From Hevea brasiliensis (Eukaryota; Streptophyta; Magnoliopsida; Malpighiales; Euphorbiaceae): a stretch of 64,000 bases of DNA. Location of the stretch: assembly GCF_030052815.1 (NCBI RefSeq), contig NC_079496.1:37225593-37289592 (forward strand), given 5' to 3'. Numbering within the stretch: position 1 is the first letter of the stretch; each line of letters begins with the position of its first letter. Under the pieces are notes generated by a model, which saw nothing but the letters and a program-made list of their open reading frames with translations, did not search any database and was not told the origin of the DNA. Positions 23,801-36,454 of the stretch are shown here, piece after piece. The translations under genes were made by a program, and so were the position numbers.

Positions 23801-25908
23801 TTTTAGTAGTATGCCCTAGAGCATATCATTTAGTATGTATCTTGTACATGTTTTTATTAATAAAAGGCATTTCCACTTTTCCGTTTACATAATATATTTA
23901 TGTGTAATAGAAAAGGTCCATTGATATTTTGTTAGAAATTCTATTCTTAAGTTGTTAAGAATATGAGTGACAGTATTTCTAGCACAAAGTATCATAAATA
24001 AGTTCACAATCGAGGATACTTCATAATAAGGACATAACTTATCCAGAAAGATTGTATTCATGTTTATTCCCAAGTTATTTATATGAGATATAAATAAGAT
24101 GAAATGGTGAGTCTTATGCCATATAACAAATATGATAGGCACTTATACATGATAAGTAGGCTGAACCAGTGACACTTATGACAAGCACATAGAGTTTACT
24201 CTTGTCAATGTTTTGTCATAAATCATATCAGTGCATATAATCTTTAGACCTGAGATAGCACAGTTATCTTATATATAGGTAGTTTGAGTTTGATACTACT
24301 TTCATACTTGTACTGTGTATGGGTATATGGGCATGTGTTGGCTCCTACTAGTTATATATGGAGGTAGGTGTTGATCAAGATGGAATCTGTTCCTCTAAGT
24401 AAATAGAGATAAAATCCTATGTTCATTTAATTATTCTTGATGTTTCAAGTTCCTGGCCAGGACAGATAGATTTATTCAAAAAAGAGTTTCTAATGAGAAA
24501 ATCTTTTTAATCAAGAACTGGAATTAAAAAAGAACATAATATTCATAGCAAATGGAGTTTGACATAAACTATGACCCCAGCTTGAGTTGGGATTTTATAA
24601 CAGAGAAATTCTAGTGCATGGTAACATATGACTATAGGTTCATTTAAGGTAAACTTTATTGCTAATTGGGTGACCATGGCATGCTATGCTAGGTGTTAAC
24701 CATGGTCTATGAGGTGCATAGAATGATTTAGAAAAATCATTTATGGTAAGAAAGAGTTCTGATGATATTAAGAGTTAATATCATATCTCATTGCCAATTA
24801 GTGATGAGCCTAGTAAGTCACACACATACACAAGTTATCACCTAATTACATATGATTTAATTAATTAATTAATTAGTTTAATTAATTAATTAAATAGGTT
24901 TGGTTTGCAATTAGATTGCAAAATCCCTAGCATGACTTGAAACCAATTCTAGGTTATTGGATGTACAATATAAGTTAAATTTATATTTAAAGTGTTTAAA
25001 TATGAATTTAATTAATAAGAAATTAATTAATAGAGATTAATTAATTAATTTATATTTGATATAAGTTGATTAGAAGAAGAGAAATAATTATTTTGGGTTG
25101 AGAACTCAAAATTAAGACACGGGGGCATTTTAGTCATTTCACAGGGTGACATGTGGCACCATGAGATGGTGACACATGGCATTACACATAAGTTTGCCAA
25201 ATGTCTTTTAATCATGTAAGATGATTAAAATTAAGATTAAATATAGGTTTGACACTTAGCACAATGTGATTGGGTCAATTAAACCTAGAACCAATCAGAG
25301 GGTGACATATGGCAAGGGTTTAATGTGTTGACCTAGCTATATAAGTGTTATTATGAAAAGAAAATACACAACCAGTAGCCTCTTTCTTTGGTGCCGCCAC
25401 CTAAGAAAGTTTCTCTCTTCTTCATCTTCTTCTCTCATTTTTCCAAGAGATTAACAAACAATCTCTTGAATTAAAAATACTAGAAATTGTTTCTAGTGTT
25501 CTGTTTACATCTTTAATCTCTTAAAAGGCAGAACTTGATTTTCTAAATAATAGAAAAAGCTTTAGAAGCTGTTCAAGGGCTGCCATAGGTGTTCTTGGTG
25601 TGGACAAGCTAGAGGGACAACATCTGGTGTCCTGAAGACGCATCTGAAAGGCACAAATACACTGCAGTCCATCAAGAAGTTGGTGTATTTGTTCTTGATT
25701 TAATCTAGGGTTCTAAAATTAATATGATTAATTTTAAAATCTTAAATGGAAAATACAGATCCAAAAACATATTAAAATTGTTTTAATATGTTGTTTATCA
25801 TTGAAATCAAATAGATAAAAATAAATCTTGCATGATGCATGTGACTCTAGGTGAAAATTTTTTAATTCAATGGTATAAACTTGTGTTTTTCAAGCTTCTG
25901 CTCCTTCA
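23801..25908 (+). mobile_element. 5' LTR of full-length Copia element
   Basis: 2108 bp, paired with 31687-33795 (2109 bp). The first bases are TTTTAG where the partner has TGTTAG, so the terminal TG is lost here. In the first ~100 bases I count eight differences from the partner, so the insertion is not recent. It contains a run of AATT units near 24855-24895 (shared, of different length, with the partner). It is also the source family of the solo LTR at 4020-6123. Confidence 0.95.
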
Positions 25909-25910
25909 AG

Positions 25911-25923
25911 TGGTATCAGAGCC
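25911..25923 (+). other. Copia primer binding site (initiator Met tRNA)
   Basis: TGGTATCAGAGCC lies two bases after the LTR end (CA at 25907-25908). It is the same primer class as element B uses. Confidence 0.92.
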
Positions 25924-26199
25924 ACTATATTTGCCATTTAGATTTTTGATTATATGATTTAATTGTGTGTTTTAATCATGAGATGATTTAACCATTGCTG
26001 GTTGCAATGGATGTGTGGCGGCATGCTTGAAGAACACCAACATGGTGCACAAGGTTTGTGGCTTCATGGGTGGCGCAAGGTTTGGCTTTTTATTCTGCAA
26101 TTGTTATATGATCTAAGGCCTATCCTATGACTAATTAAAGTGTTTAATTAGTAGTTTTAATCACACAATTAAATTTTGATTCAAATCAAAATTTTAAAA

Positions 26200-26520
26200 A
26201 TTGTTTGAATGTGATTCAAATCTGAATTTTAAAAGTTATTTGAATGTGATTCAAATATGAATTTTTAAAGTTGCTTGAATCATATTCAAATCTGAATTTT
26301 TAAAGTTTTTTGAATAACATTCAGATATGAATTTTTAAAAATTGTTTGAATGTGATTCAAATCTAATTTTTTAAAAATTGTTTGAATGTGATTCAAATCT
26401 GAATTTTTAAGGTTATTTGAATGTGATTCAAATCTGAATTTTTAAATTTGTTTAAATGAGATTTAAATCTGAATTTTTAAATTTATTTGAATCATATTCA
26501 AATCTGGATTTTTAAGTTAA
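26200..26520 (+). repeat. Tandem palindromic repeat in Copia leader
   Basis: About nine or ten units of ~36 bp follow one another, each built on TTTGAATgtgATTCAAA followed by TCTGAATTTTTAAA. Each unit core is an inverted repeat (TTTGAAT/ATTCAAA, 3-base spacer), with variants such as GAATcatATTC. It lies in the untranslated leader between PBS and gag. The remainder of the 1.8 kb leader (to 27698) has no supported gene. Confidence 0.85.
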
Positions 26521-27290
26521 ATATGAGATATTCAATTTAATTTAAGTATGTATGTTTTATTTAATTGTTAAATAGTGATATACATGATGGATGATCATAG
26601 ACTATAAAAGACCAATGTGATTGGATTTATTTCTTTTATGTTTCTTTGAGATTGTAAATTAATTAATTTATTTTAATTTATTTTGGGCATGTATTATTAA
26701 GTTTGTAATAATTTTTGAGTTGTAATTTCATTTATTTAAGTTCTTGTAAATTCGCCTTGGTATGCCAAGGATTACTATGTAATATTGGATTGCAAGAAGT
26801 TCAAGGAGGTCAAGAGCATTGGTGGGACCAGTGGAAGGAATTCAAGATCAAGTGTTAATTATGTACTCCTTCAGCAACTCTTGTAAAATGAATGAATGAA
26901 ATGCACCTAGGAATGCCCTGATTCAATTCTTGGTGGCTCAGAATTGAATCCCTTAGAAAGTCCATGATGATCATACCATATTTACTGCTTATCCATGAAT
27001 GCATGAGATGTATGGGAATATATGTAATTATATGATATATGCATGCTAAATGGACAATGTGCAAAGTGAGACCTTAATAGTAATTAGGATGACCATAAAA
27101 TCTTCCAAACAAATGATCAAGTTGGAAATGCTATAATTAAAGTAATTATAACATAGGCCCTCCATTGAGGCAATTATTTTAAGAAATTTTAAATACTTGC
27201 ATGAGATGCAATTAATTTAAGAGATTTTCTTAAAAATAATTGTTAAGCATGAGATGTTGTAAATATGTAAATGGTTTGGTGGCTAATATT

Positions 27291-27500
27291 GGATGTACCT
27301 GAGTACATTAAAATTATTTGTATAATTACTGGCTCAATGGGATCAACTTAACTAATGCAAGATAAGTCAATAATGGATGTACCTGAGATTTTGAGCATTA
27401 GGGGCTAGGTAAAGGATTGAACCTCACTTGAGATGTGATGGGCAAGGAGTTGCTCACTTATAGTTTATTGTAATTCCAATAATGGATGTACCTGAGGATG
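27291..27500 (+). repeat. Thrice-repeated GGATGTACCTGAG motif in Copia leader
   Basis: GGATGTACCTGAG occurs at 27291, 27375 and 27484, the last two preceded by AATAAT. Spacing is about 84 and 109 bases and flanking similarity is weak. It could be leader structure or a decayed duplication. Confidence 0.6.
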
Positions 27501-27698
27501 ATCAATAGAATTATAAGAATTCAATCACCCACTAGAAATCCATCCAACTAGGATTTTTGTTTTCTACTTTAGAAGTGTAGGATTCGCTAAGTTAGTGGGA
27601 GGACCAATTTGATTAAAAGACCATAATCATTTTGGTTAATTACTTGATACATTTACTAATTAATCTGGTTATTTTCTGTAGTTAATTTTCTGATAATA

Positions 27699-29597
27699 AT
27701 GAGCACAGAACAACCACCACCATCTAATATCCTTGCAAGCATACTTTATCACAATAGGTTGATAGGACCTAATCTCTCTGATTGGCTAAGAAATTTGAAA
27801 CTTGTCCTGAACCTTGAACATATAGGATATGTTCTAGATTCAAATGTTCCTGCTCCCTTACCTCCAGAGGCCACTCCAGAGGAACATGAAACTTTGGACA
27901 AGTGGAAGGAGCATGATATGAGAGCTAAGTGTTACATACTTGCTTCCATGAGTAATGAGTTACAGAAGCAGCATGAGAACATGCAGAGTGCAAGTGAGAT
28001 CCTCCTTCACCTACAAGAGTTGTATGGTGAGCACAGTAGGAACGCTAGGTATAAGATATCTAAGCAGTTGTTCCGCATGAGGATGTCTGAGGGACAAAAT
28101 GTTGGGGATCATGTCCATAAGATAATTTGGCTGATTGAGCAGTTGGAACATCTTGATTTCAATATGGATTTCCAACTCCAGATGGATTTGATCCTTCAGT
28201 CCCTTCCTGAGTCTTTTAGAAATTTTGTGACAAATTTCCATATAACTAAACTGGAATGCACCTTAGCTGGTTTACTCAACATGCTAGTTATTGCCCAAAA
28301 GAATATGCCGGGTAATAAAGGAAAAGAGGTTGCTTTGATTGCATCTTCTTCTGTTGGAAAGTCCAATAAGAAGAAGGGCAATAAGAAAAATAAACCTCAG
28401 ATTCCTAGTCCTTCTAAGAAAATAGCTAAACAGAAAGGGAAGACTAAAGCTGATGGAGGTAAAGGAAAGTGTTTCCACTGCCAGAAGGATGGGCACTGGA
28501 AAAGGAACTGCCCTAAGTATCTTGCTTCTCTGAAGGACAAGAAGGATACACCTTCAGAAGGTGTGTCCATATCTTGTTATTTAGATTCTGATGATGCTCA
28601 TAGTTCATCTATAGCTTGGATTTTAGATACTGGTGCCAGTTCTCACATTTCTAATGATATGCAGGAACTAGCAAATAGTAGCAGCTTGCATTCTCGAGAT
28701 GTTAGACTCTGGATTAGCAATGGCTCAACTGTTGAAACTTTAGCCATAGGATCTAAATCTTTTTACATGTTTGGACATGTTTTGTGTTTGGATAATATTT
28801 TATATGTACCTGATGCTTTTAAGAATATCATTTCTATATCTAGTTTGACTAGAAATGGCTATGAATTTCAATTCACAGATGATGTTTGCAATATTTATTT
28901 TGAAAATAAATATTTTGGTTCGGGTTATATGAATGATGGTCTTTATTATTTGGATAATAATGACAAACACAAAATGAATGCAAGTGATCTAAATGAATGC
29001 AATGCCATGGTGAAAACTAACTCAAGTTCAAAACATATTTGGCACTTAAGGTTATGTCATGCTGTAGAAGATAGGATTGCAAAACTAGAGAAAATAGGGA
29101 TTTTATCCTCATTAGGCTCTGAGCCTACTCCAACTTGTGAATCTTGCCTTCAAGGCAAAATAACTAGATCACCCTTTATTGGACAAGGGCTAAGGGCTGA
29201 AAATATTTTAGAGCTAATACATAGTGATGTATGTGGTCCATTTAAGGAAATGGCAAGAGGCAGTTTTCATTATTTTATTACCTTTACTGATGATAAATCA
29301 AGGTTTGGGTATTTGTATTTGATGAAATATAAACATGAATCCTTTGAAAAGTTCAAAGAATTTAAATCTGAAGTAGAAAATCAAACAGGAAAGAGTATTA
29401 AAGCTCTTCGATCAGATCGTGGAGGTGAATATTTGAGTACTGAATTTGATGAATACTTGAGAGAGCATGACATTATTTCCCAGCTGACTCCTCTAGGAAC
29501 GCCACAGCTGAATGGTGTATCTGAAAGGAGAAATCGTACCCTATTGGATATGTTACGTAGTATGATGAGCTATACTGATATGCCAATCTCCTTTTGA
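27699..29597 (+). pseudogene. Copia gag, protease and integrase (one frame, ended by early stop)
   Basis: The start ATG at 27699 opens a 632-codon frame. Residues 1-200 are a UBN2-type Copia gag. A basic Lys-rich stretch (220-255) precedes a CCHC zinc knuckle, C258-x2-C261-x4-H266-x4-C271. The protease catalytic triplet D310-T-G is followed by ASSHI. The GAG-pre-integrase zinc region is H449/H454 and C480/C483. The integrase triad is D510, D573 and E609; the last two are 35 residues apart (DD35E). All catalytic residues seen are intact. The frame ends at TGA 29595-29597, where an expected Trp (TGG) has mutated, before the rest of integrase. Up to that point the protein could still be made. 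Confidence 0.92.
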
Positions 29598-31672
29598 GGA
29601 TTTGCATTAGAATCAGCTTTGTATATTCTGAATAGGATTCCATCAAAATCAGTTTCTTCCACACCTTATGAGATATGGCATGGAAGAAAACCAAGTCTTA
29701 AGCATGTTAAGATTTGGGGTTGTCCAGCTTATGTTAAAAAGCTGAACACTGATAAATTGAAACCAGTTCAGAAAAAGGTCGATTTGTTGGATATTCAAAA
29801 GATAGTTTTGGATATTATTTTTATTTGCCTAATTCACAAAAGGTTGTGATAAGTAGAGATGCCACATTTCTTGAACAATAGTTTGTTCAAGAAGGAGGCA
29901 AAGGAAGGCAAATAGAGTTGGAATTGGAGAATTCTTACCAACCAACAGATCAGATGGATATAGATCCATCAAGTCAACCTACACCCATTGATGAAACATC
30001 TATAGCTATTCCTCATAGAACAACCAGGGTATCTCACCCACCAGTGAGATATGGTTTCCTTCATGAAGAAGAACAAGAGTTGTCTACTCATGAAGAAGTA
30101 GATCATGGAGATGATCCACTTACCTATGAAAAAGCTATATCAGATATAGACTCTTCAAAATGGATTGATGCTATGAAATTCGAAATTGATTCCATATATA
30201 AGAATCAAGTTTGGGATCTTGTTAACCCACCTGAAGGTATTGTACCTATAGGGAACAAATGGATTTTCAAGAAGAAAATTGGTTCTGATGGAAAGGTAGA
30301 GACCTATAAGGCAAGGCTAGTAGTGAAAGGGTTTCGCCAAAGGTAAGAAATCGACTATGAGGAGACTTTCTTGCCTATTGCCATGCTTAAATCAATTAGG
30401 ATTCTATTAGCAATAGCCGCATACTATGATTATGAGATTTGGCAGATGGATGTCAAAACAGCTTTTCTCAATGGATACATTGAAGAAAATATTTTAATGG
30501 AACAACTTAGGGGTTTTGAATCCCAAGATGGTTCCAAGGTATGCAAGCTAAAGCGATCCATTTATGAGTTGAAGCAAGCTTCAAGGAGTTGAAACATCCA
30601 TTTTGATAAAGCCATTAAATCCTTTGGTTTTATCAAAAATGAGGATGAGCCATGTGTATATAAGAAGGTTAGTGACAGTGCTATCACTTTCCTTGTCTTA
30701 TATGTGGATGACATACTGTTGATGGGTAATGACACAGGTATGTTGACAACTGTAAAGGTATGGTTGTCAAATACATTCTCCATGAAAGACTTAGGGGAGG
30801 CAACCTATATTATTGGGATTCGCATCTATAGAGATAGAGCGAAAAGAATAATTAGTTTATCCCAAAGTCTATACTTGGAAAAGGTGTTAAAGAGGTTTAA
30901 CATGCTTGATTCCAAGATAAGATTGTTATCAGTGAGACATGGTATCCATCTTTCTAAAGAAATGTCTTCAAAGACACCTGAAGAATGAGATAAGATGGCC
31001 AGGATTCCATATGCTTCGGCTATTGAAAGTTTAATGTATGCAATGTTGTGTATTAGGCCGGATATCACATATGCTATTAGCAAGTATCAATCCAATCCAG
31101 GTTTGGAACACTGGATAGCTGTCAAGAATATCTTTAAGTATTTGAGAAGAACTAAGGATTTATTCTTGATCTATGGAGGTGGAGACTTGCAATTAGATGG
31201 TTATACTGATTCTAATTTCCAATCAGATATTGATGATAGAAAGTCTACCTCTGGATATGTGTTCATTTGTAATGGAGGTGCAGTCAGTTGGAAGAGTTCC
31301 AAACAGAGCACGACTGCAGATTCCACTACCGAGGCTGAGTATATTGCAGATGCTGCAAAGGAAGCTGTTTGGATAAAGAAGTTCGTGACAGAACTTACAG
31401 TAGTTCATTCCATTGAGTCAGCAGTTCCACTACACTATGATAACAATGGAGCAGTCATACAGGCTAAGGAACCAAGGTCTCACCAAAAATCCAAACACAT
31501 AGAAAGGCACTACCACATTATCAGAGAAATAGTTGGACGAGGCGATGTAGCCATACAGAAAATAGCATCAGCTGAAAATTCAACTGATCCATTCACTATG
31601 CCTATGTCACAGACTCAACTAGACCGACATATTGAGAAGATGGGTCTAAGATATTGTAATGAATGGCTCTAG
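29598..31672 (+). pseudogene. Copia integrase tail, reverse transcriptase and RNase H, broken
   Basis: The polyprotein continues past the TGA with ALYILNRIPSKSV, then breaks near 29785 by a small deletion that shifts frame. RT begins near 30160 (KWIDAMKFEI), with KTAFLNGYIEE and the catalytic YVDD at about 30701-30715 intact. RNase H has the TEAEYIA segment near 31330, and the frame ends at TAG 31670-31672. Further stops at 30343, 30590 and 30986 sit at expected Gln, Trp and Arg-like codons. The order gag-PR-IN-RT-RH defines Ty1/copia. The Tork/Angela side of the group is plausible from the long LTRs and gag style but not proven. Confidence 0.9.
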
Positions 31673-31686
31673 TGCTAGTGGGAAAT
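31673..31686 (+). other. Copia polypurine tract
   Basis: The short segment TGCTAGTGGGAAAT, with core AGTGGGAAA, lies between the pol stop and the 3' LTR start. It is the place and composition expected for the plus-strand primer. Confidence 0.8.
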
Positions 31687-33795
31687 TGTTAGTAGTATGC
31701 CCTAAAGTATATCATTTAGTATGTATCTTGTACATATTTTTATTAATAAAGCGCATTTCTACTTTTCCTTTTACATAATATATTTATGTGTAATAGAAAA
31801 TGTCCATTGATATTTTGTTAGAAATTCTATTCTTAAGTTGTTAAGAATATGAGTGACAGTATTTCTAGTACAAAGTATCATAAATAGGTTCACAATCGAG
31901 GATACTTCATAATAAGGACATGACTTATCTAGAAAGATTGTATTTATGTTTGTTCCTAAGTTATTTATATGAGATATAAATAAGATGGAATGGTGAGTCT
32001 TATGCCATATAACAAACATGATAGGCACTTATACATGATAAGTAGGCCGAACCAGCAACACTTATGACAAGCACATAGAGTTTACTCTTGTCAATGTTTT
32101 GTCATAAATCATATCAGTGCATATAATCTTTAGACCTGAGATAGCACAGTTATCTTGTATATAGGTAGTTTGAGTTTGATACTGCTTTCATACTTGTACT
32201 GTGTATGGGTATATGGGCATGTGTTGGCTTCTACTAGTTATATATGGAGGTAGGTGTTGATCAAGATAGAATTTGCTCCTCTAAGTAAATAGAGATAAAA
32301 TCCTATGTTCATTTAATTGTTCTTGATGTTTCAAGTTTCTGGCTAGGACAGATAGATTTATTCAGAAAAGAGTTTCTGATGAGAAAATCTTTTTAATCAA
32401 GAACTGGAATTAAAAGAGAACATAATATTCATAGCAAATAGAGTTTGACATGAACCATGACTCCATCTTGAGTTGGGATTTTGTAACAGAGAGATTCTAG
32501 TGCATGGTAACATATGATTATAGGTTCATTTAAGGTAAATCTTTTTACTAATTGGGTGACCATGGCAAGCTATGCTAAGTATTAGCCATGATCTATGAGG
32601 TGCATGAAATGATTTAGAGAAATCATTTATGGTAAGAAAGAATTCTGATGATATTAAGAGTTGATATCATATCTCATTGCCAATTAGTGATGAGCCTAGT
32701 AAGTCACACACATACATAAGTTATCACCTAATTAAATATGATTTAATTAATTAATTAAAGATTTTAATTGATTAATTAAATAGGTTTGGTTTGCAATTAG
32801 ATTGCAAAGTCTCTAGCATGACTTGAAACCAATTCTAGGTTATTGGATGTACAGTATAAGTTAAATTTATATTTAAAGTGTTTAAATATGAATTTAATTA
32901 ATAAGAAATTAATTAATAGAGATTAATTAATTAATTTATATTTGATATAAATTGATTAGAAGAAGAGAAATAATTATTTTGGGTTGAGAACTCAAAATTA
33001 AGACACAGGGGCATTTTTGTCATTTCACAGGGTGACATGTGGCACCATGAGATGGTGACACATGGCATTACACATGAGCTTGCCAAATGTCTTTTAATCA
33101 TGTAAGATTATTAAAATTAAGATTAAATATAGGTTTGACACTTGGCACAATGTGATTGAGTCAATTAAACCTAGAACCAATCAGAGGGTGACATGTGGCA
33201 AGGGTTTAATGTGTTGACATAGCCATATAAGTGTTGTTATAAAAAGAAAATAACACAACCAGCAGCCTCTTTCTTTGGTGCCACCACCCAAGAAGGTTTC
33301 TCTCTTCTTCATCTTCTTCTCTCATCTTTCCAAGAGATTAACAAACAATCTATTGAATTAAAAATACTAGAAATTGTTTCTACTGTCCTGTTTACATCTT
33401 TAATATCTTAAAAGGCAGAACTTGATTTTCTAAATAATAGAAAAAGTTTTAGAAGCTGTTCAAGGGCTGCCATAGGTGTTCTTGGTGTGGACAAGCTAGA
33501 GGGACAACATCTGGTGTCCTGAAGACGCATATGAAAGGCACAAATACACTGCAGTGCATTAAGAGGTTAGTGTATTTGTTCTTGATTTAATCTAGGGTTT
33601 TAAAATTAATCTGATTAATTTTAAAATCTTAAATAGCAAATACAGATCCAAAAACATATTAAAAGTGTTTTAATATATTGTTTATCATTGAAATCAAATA
33701 GGTAAAAATAAATCTTGCATGATGCATGTGACCATAGGTGAAAATTTTTGAATTCAATAGTATAAACTTGTGTTTTTCATGCTTCTGCTCATTCA
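31687..33795 (+). mobile_element. 3' LTR of full-length Copia element
   Basis: It starts TGTTAGTAGTATGCCC and ends TTCA at 33795, followed by target duplication CTAGA (33796-33800). It is 2109 bp, one base longer than its partner. The total element (23801-33795) is 9995 bp. An antisense frame of 85 codons recurs in both LTRs but has no recognisable domain. Confidence 0.95.
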
Positions 33796-34172
33796 CTAGA
33801 GACTCACAAGGAGCTAGAAATGTCGAGTGTTTAAGGAGCAAACTAATTCAAAAATTCTCAAATGGTGAGGGAAGCTCTTCTTCTCCGTTAGAGTGAGGGC
33901 TTTTGGAAGATTATAGTTGAAGGGGATGCTCTAATGGTTATTCAAGAACTCAATGGAGCTGCAACAAACTTGGAGATCCAAGGGATTATTAATGATGCTT
34001 CTGTAACTGCTAATCCTTAGAGCAAATCTCTTTTGTTTTTGTTAGAAGATCATGCAATGAGACTGCTCATTGTCTTGCACAGAAAACATTTTATGACTTA
34101 TTGTTTCTGTGCAATCCCATGATGCAGGTTAATTATGTTTATTCTCTATCATCTTTTTTGGCTAATCAATGA
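33796..34172 (+). pseudogene. LINE-type RNase H domain, 3' piece
   Basis: The frame interrupted by Copia resumes here. It reads IIVEGDALMVIQELNG and EIQGIINDASVTANP, then after a frameshift SFVFVRRSCNETAHCLAQKTF, ending at TGA 34170-34172. These are the hallmarks of the plant RVT_3 RNase H-like fold (EGD acidic site; R-x-x-N-x-x-A-H-x-L-A). An A-rich tail (AATTAAAAAAAATACA) follows at about 34183-34200, as in a retroposed LINE 3' end. Several stops and shifts make it dead. A truncated host RNase H-like gene is the alternative. Confidence 0.7.
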
Positions 34173-34200
34173 ATTCATATCTTTAATTAAAAAAAATACA

Positions 34201-34554
34201 ACAACAATTAAATTTTAATTTTAAATTAATTGAAATTAACTATTTGCATATGTTTTACCATTTAGTTCTGTTAGATATTAGGTTTATATAAATTTTTAGG
34301 TTTAAATTTAAAATTATTTAATTAAAATTATAAATTAAGTCTTAATAAAAAAAATAAAAAACCATTATATATATATATATATTTTTTTTTTCTACAGAAG
34401 AGAAAATTATGGGAGGCTTAGACTAAAGATGAAAGGGGGCTGTGACTGGGCGTCTATGTTGGGAAAAAGTCTATCGGGCCACTCAAGCTGAAAGCATGGT
34501 ACTGATTGGTGGGCTGCCTTCCCGCCATTTACACCAATCTCCATCATTGATCGT

Positions 34555-34593
<39 letters not shown>

Positions 34594-36040
34594 ATTTAAT
34601 TATATATATAACTCAGACGTCCCATCTCTAATGAAATCGCGTAACTTGCTTTTTCTTTTTTTTAATTTTATCTTAATAATTACAAATAATTATTTAATTA
34701 TACTTTTTTCATTTAATAAAAATTATATAAATTAAATTAATAGTTATACATTATTCAGCATCTATATATACAAAACTATTTATTAATTATTTATAAATAT
34801 TTTAATTAAATATTTAATTACTTAAAATTTTATATATTTATAAATTTTAATTAACTTATAAAAATATAATATTTATAAACTAATTTTCATAAAAGAGGTC
34901 AAATATGCCATTACCATATTGACAGTACGTTGAATTCTCCAGCAAATTTGAGACTAGAATTGTAACAAAGTGTTAGAATTATTTTATTATTATAGAATTC
35001 AAAATTTATAAATTTTAAAATTAAAGTCTAATTAAAAAAATTCAAATCTTTTTGTTTTATTTTTAATTTTACTTTTTTTTCAATTACAATAATTAATTTA
35101 AATTTTATTTAGCTTTATAGAAGGTTTAATTTCATATTTTATTTATTCACAGCAAAACATGAGAATTCAATCTTATTACTATCATCAACACTTTTTTAAA
35201 TTAACACTTTTTAAAATTCTTTTTGACACTCATAACAGCTTTGTTTTAAAAAAATTGTTTATAAGAAAATAATTTATTTCAATTTTCATACCATCATATC
35301 TATTAATTTCATATGGAAAAATCATTTGTAAAAAAAAATTAACTGAAAATCACACAAAATTATATATTTTTTTATTTTTTTGACAATAAAATATTTTTTT
35401 CAAAAAAAAAATGAATTTCATGAGAATTGGCTAAAAAAAAAATCAATTGAATTGAATTCTTGTAAAATTTTAGATTTCAAATAGATAAAATTTTTTGGCA
35501 TAATTTATATTTATTTTAAAATAATTTTTTTAATTAAATTAAAAAGTATTAAATTTTTTTACCTATTTAATTTTTAAATTTAAAAATTAATAAAAAAATC
35601 AATTAAACTGAATTTTTAGTTTCCAGAAAAGAAAATACGTTAAAATTCTAGTTATTTAATTATGTGGAGTGCTTCATTCACTCACTCTTTCTTTTAATCA
35701 CTAATAAATTTATCAATATTTGATGCATCATAAGTATCAAAATGAATTTAAAAGGAGATTATAATAATGATGACATTAAATCTTTACAAGTAATTATTGA
35801 TCAATTGGAAAATTAAGTTGAAGTTTGAATTGAAAAAAATTAAATATACATAATCGAGACAACTTATAATCGTTGAGATAAATTAACCCAAGAATTTATT
35901 ATTTATCATTCTATCTTAAATTAAGTATTTATCCCATAACATAAAAAATAAAAATTCTAATACCATTTTTCTCTAAAATGCTTTTGGTAAACCAAATCCC
36001 TTTTATGTAGCCCTTCTCATCACAATTTCAATAAGATTAT
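34201..36040. other. AT-rich intergenic DNA upstream of the PLATZ gene
   Basis: No coding signal or LTR is recognised. The sequence is rich in poly(A) and poly(T) runs, with a TA microsatellite near 34368-34382 and a CT microsatellite at 34559-34588. An open frame at 34442-34735 runs through the CT repeat into low-complexity AT sequence and is not a credible gene. Confidence 0.6.
34559..34588 (+). repeat. (CT)15 microsatellite
   Basis: Fifteen uninterrupted CT units. It lies 1.9 kb upstream of the PLATZ start codon and is probably polymorphic. Confidence 0.95.
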
Positions 36041-36045
36041 GTGCC

Positions 36046-36056
36046 TATATATAAAT
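36046..36056 (+). promoter_or_regulatory. Candidate TATA box of the PLATZ gene
   Basis: TATATATAAAT lies about 400 bases before the start codon. A start site some 30 bases downstream would give a leader of roughly 370 nt that includes CT-rich stretches at 36146-36160 and 36361-36374. CT-rich leaders are common in plant promoters. The AT-rich surroundings make a chance match possible. Confidence 0.35.
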
Positions 36057-36454
36057 CATTTTAAGAGTAAATTCCAAGGCTTTGCTAATCATACCAATAA
36101 ACGGGGTAAATTACAATTTATTTGGGCTTTGAGACAAATTACAATCTCTCTCTCTCTGTTATTTTCTTGTTAAATCATTTTTTGGGTTTTGCTTCATTTC
36201 CTCTGAAAAGGACAGATTCCCTCTCATTCTAAAAGACGACAACAATTCTTGAACAACCTGAATTAAATAGAGGTATACATACACGTTGGCATATATTACA
36301 AGCAAAAAGCTTTTATGTGTGTAGGGATTTTCTTTTTCCTTCAAGCATTTGAAGCATCTTTCTCTCTCTCTCTTAATCTAGGCTCTTTAGTTTTTCACCA
36401 ATACTCTCATACATACAATTACAAGTTCCAAGAAAGACAAGAGACCTATTAGAA

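Noticed and set aside
26200..26520. Regular repeat units resembling a CRISPR array
   Set aside because: Units are directly adjacent with no unique spacers, lie in a retrotransposon leader of a plant, and no cas genes exist here.
31771..32028. An 85-codon antisense frame in the Copia LTR, present also at 23885-24142 and truncated at 5782-5976
   Set aside because: The recurrence is explained by LTR copies sharing sequence. It has no recognisable domain and the third copy is truncated. AT-rich LTR frames of this size are expected by chance.
34442..34735. 97-codon frame through the CT microsatellite
   Set aside because: The protein would be largely Ser-Leu repeat and AT-derived residues; no family resemblance.
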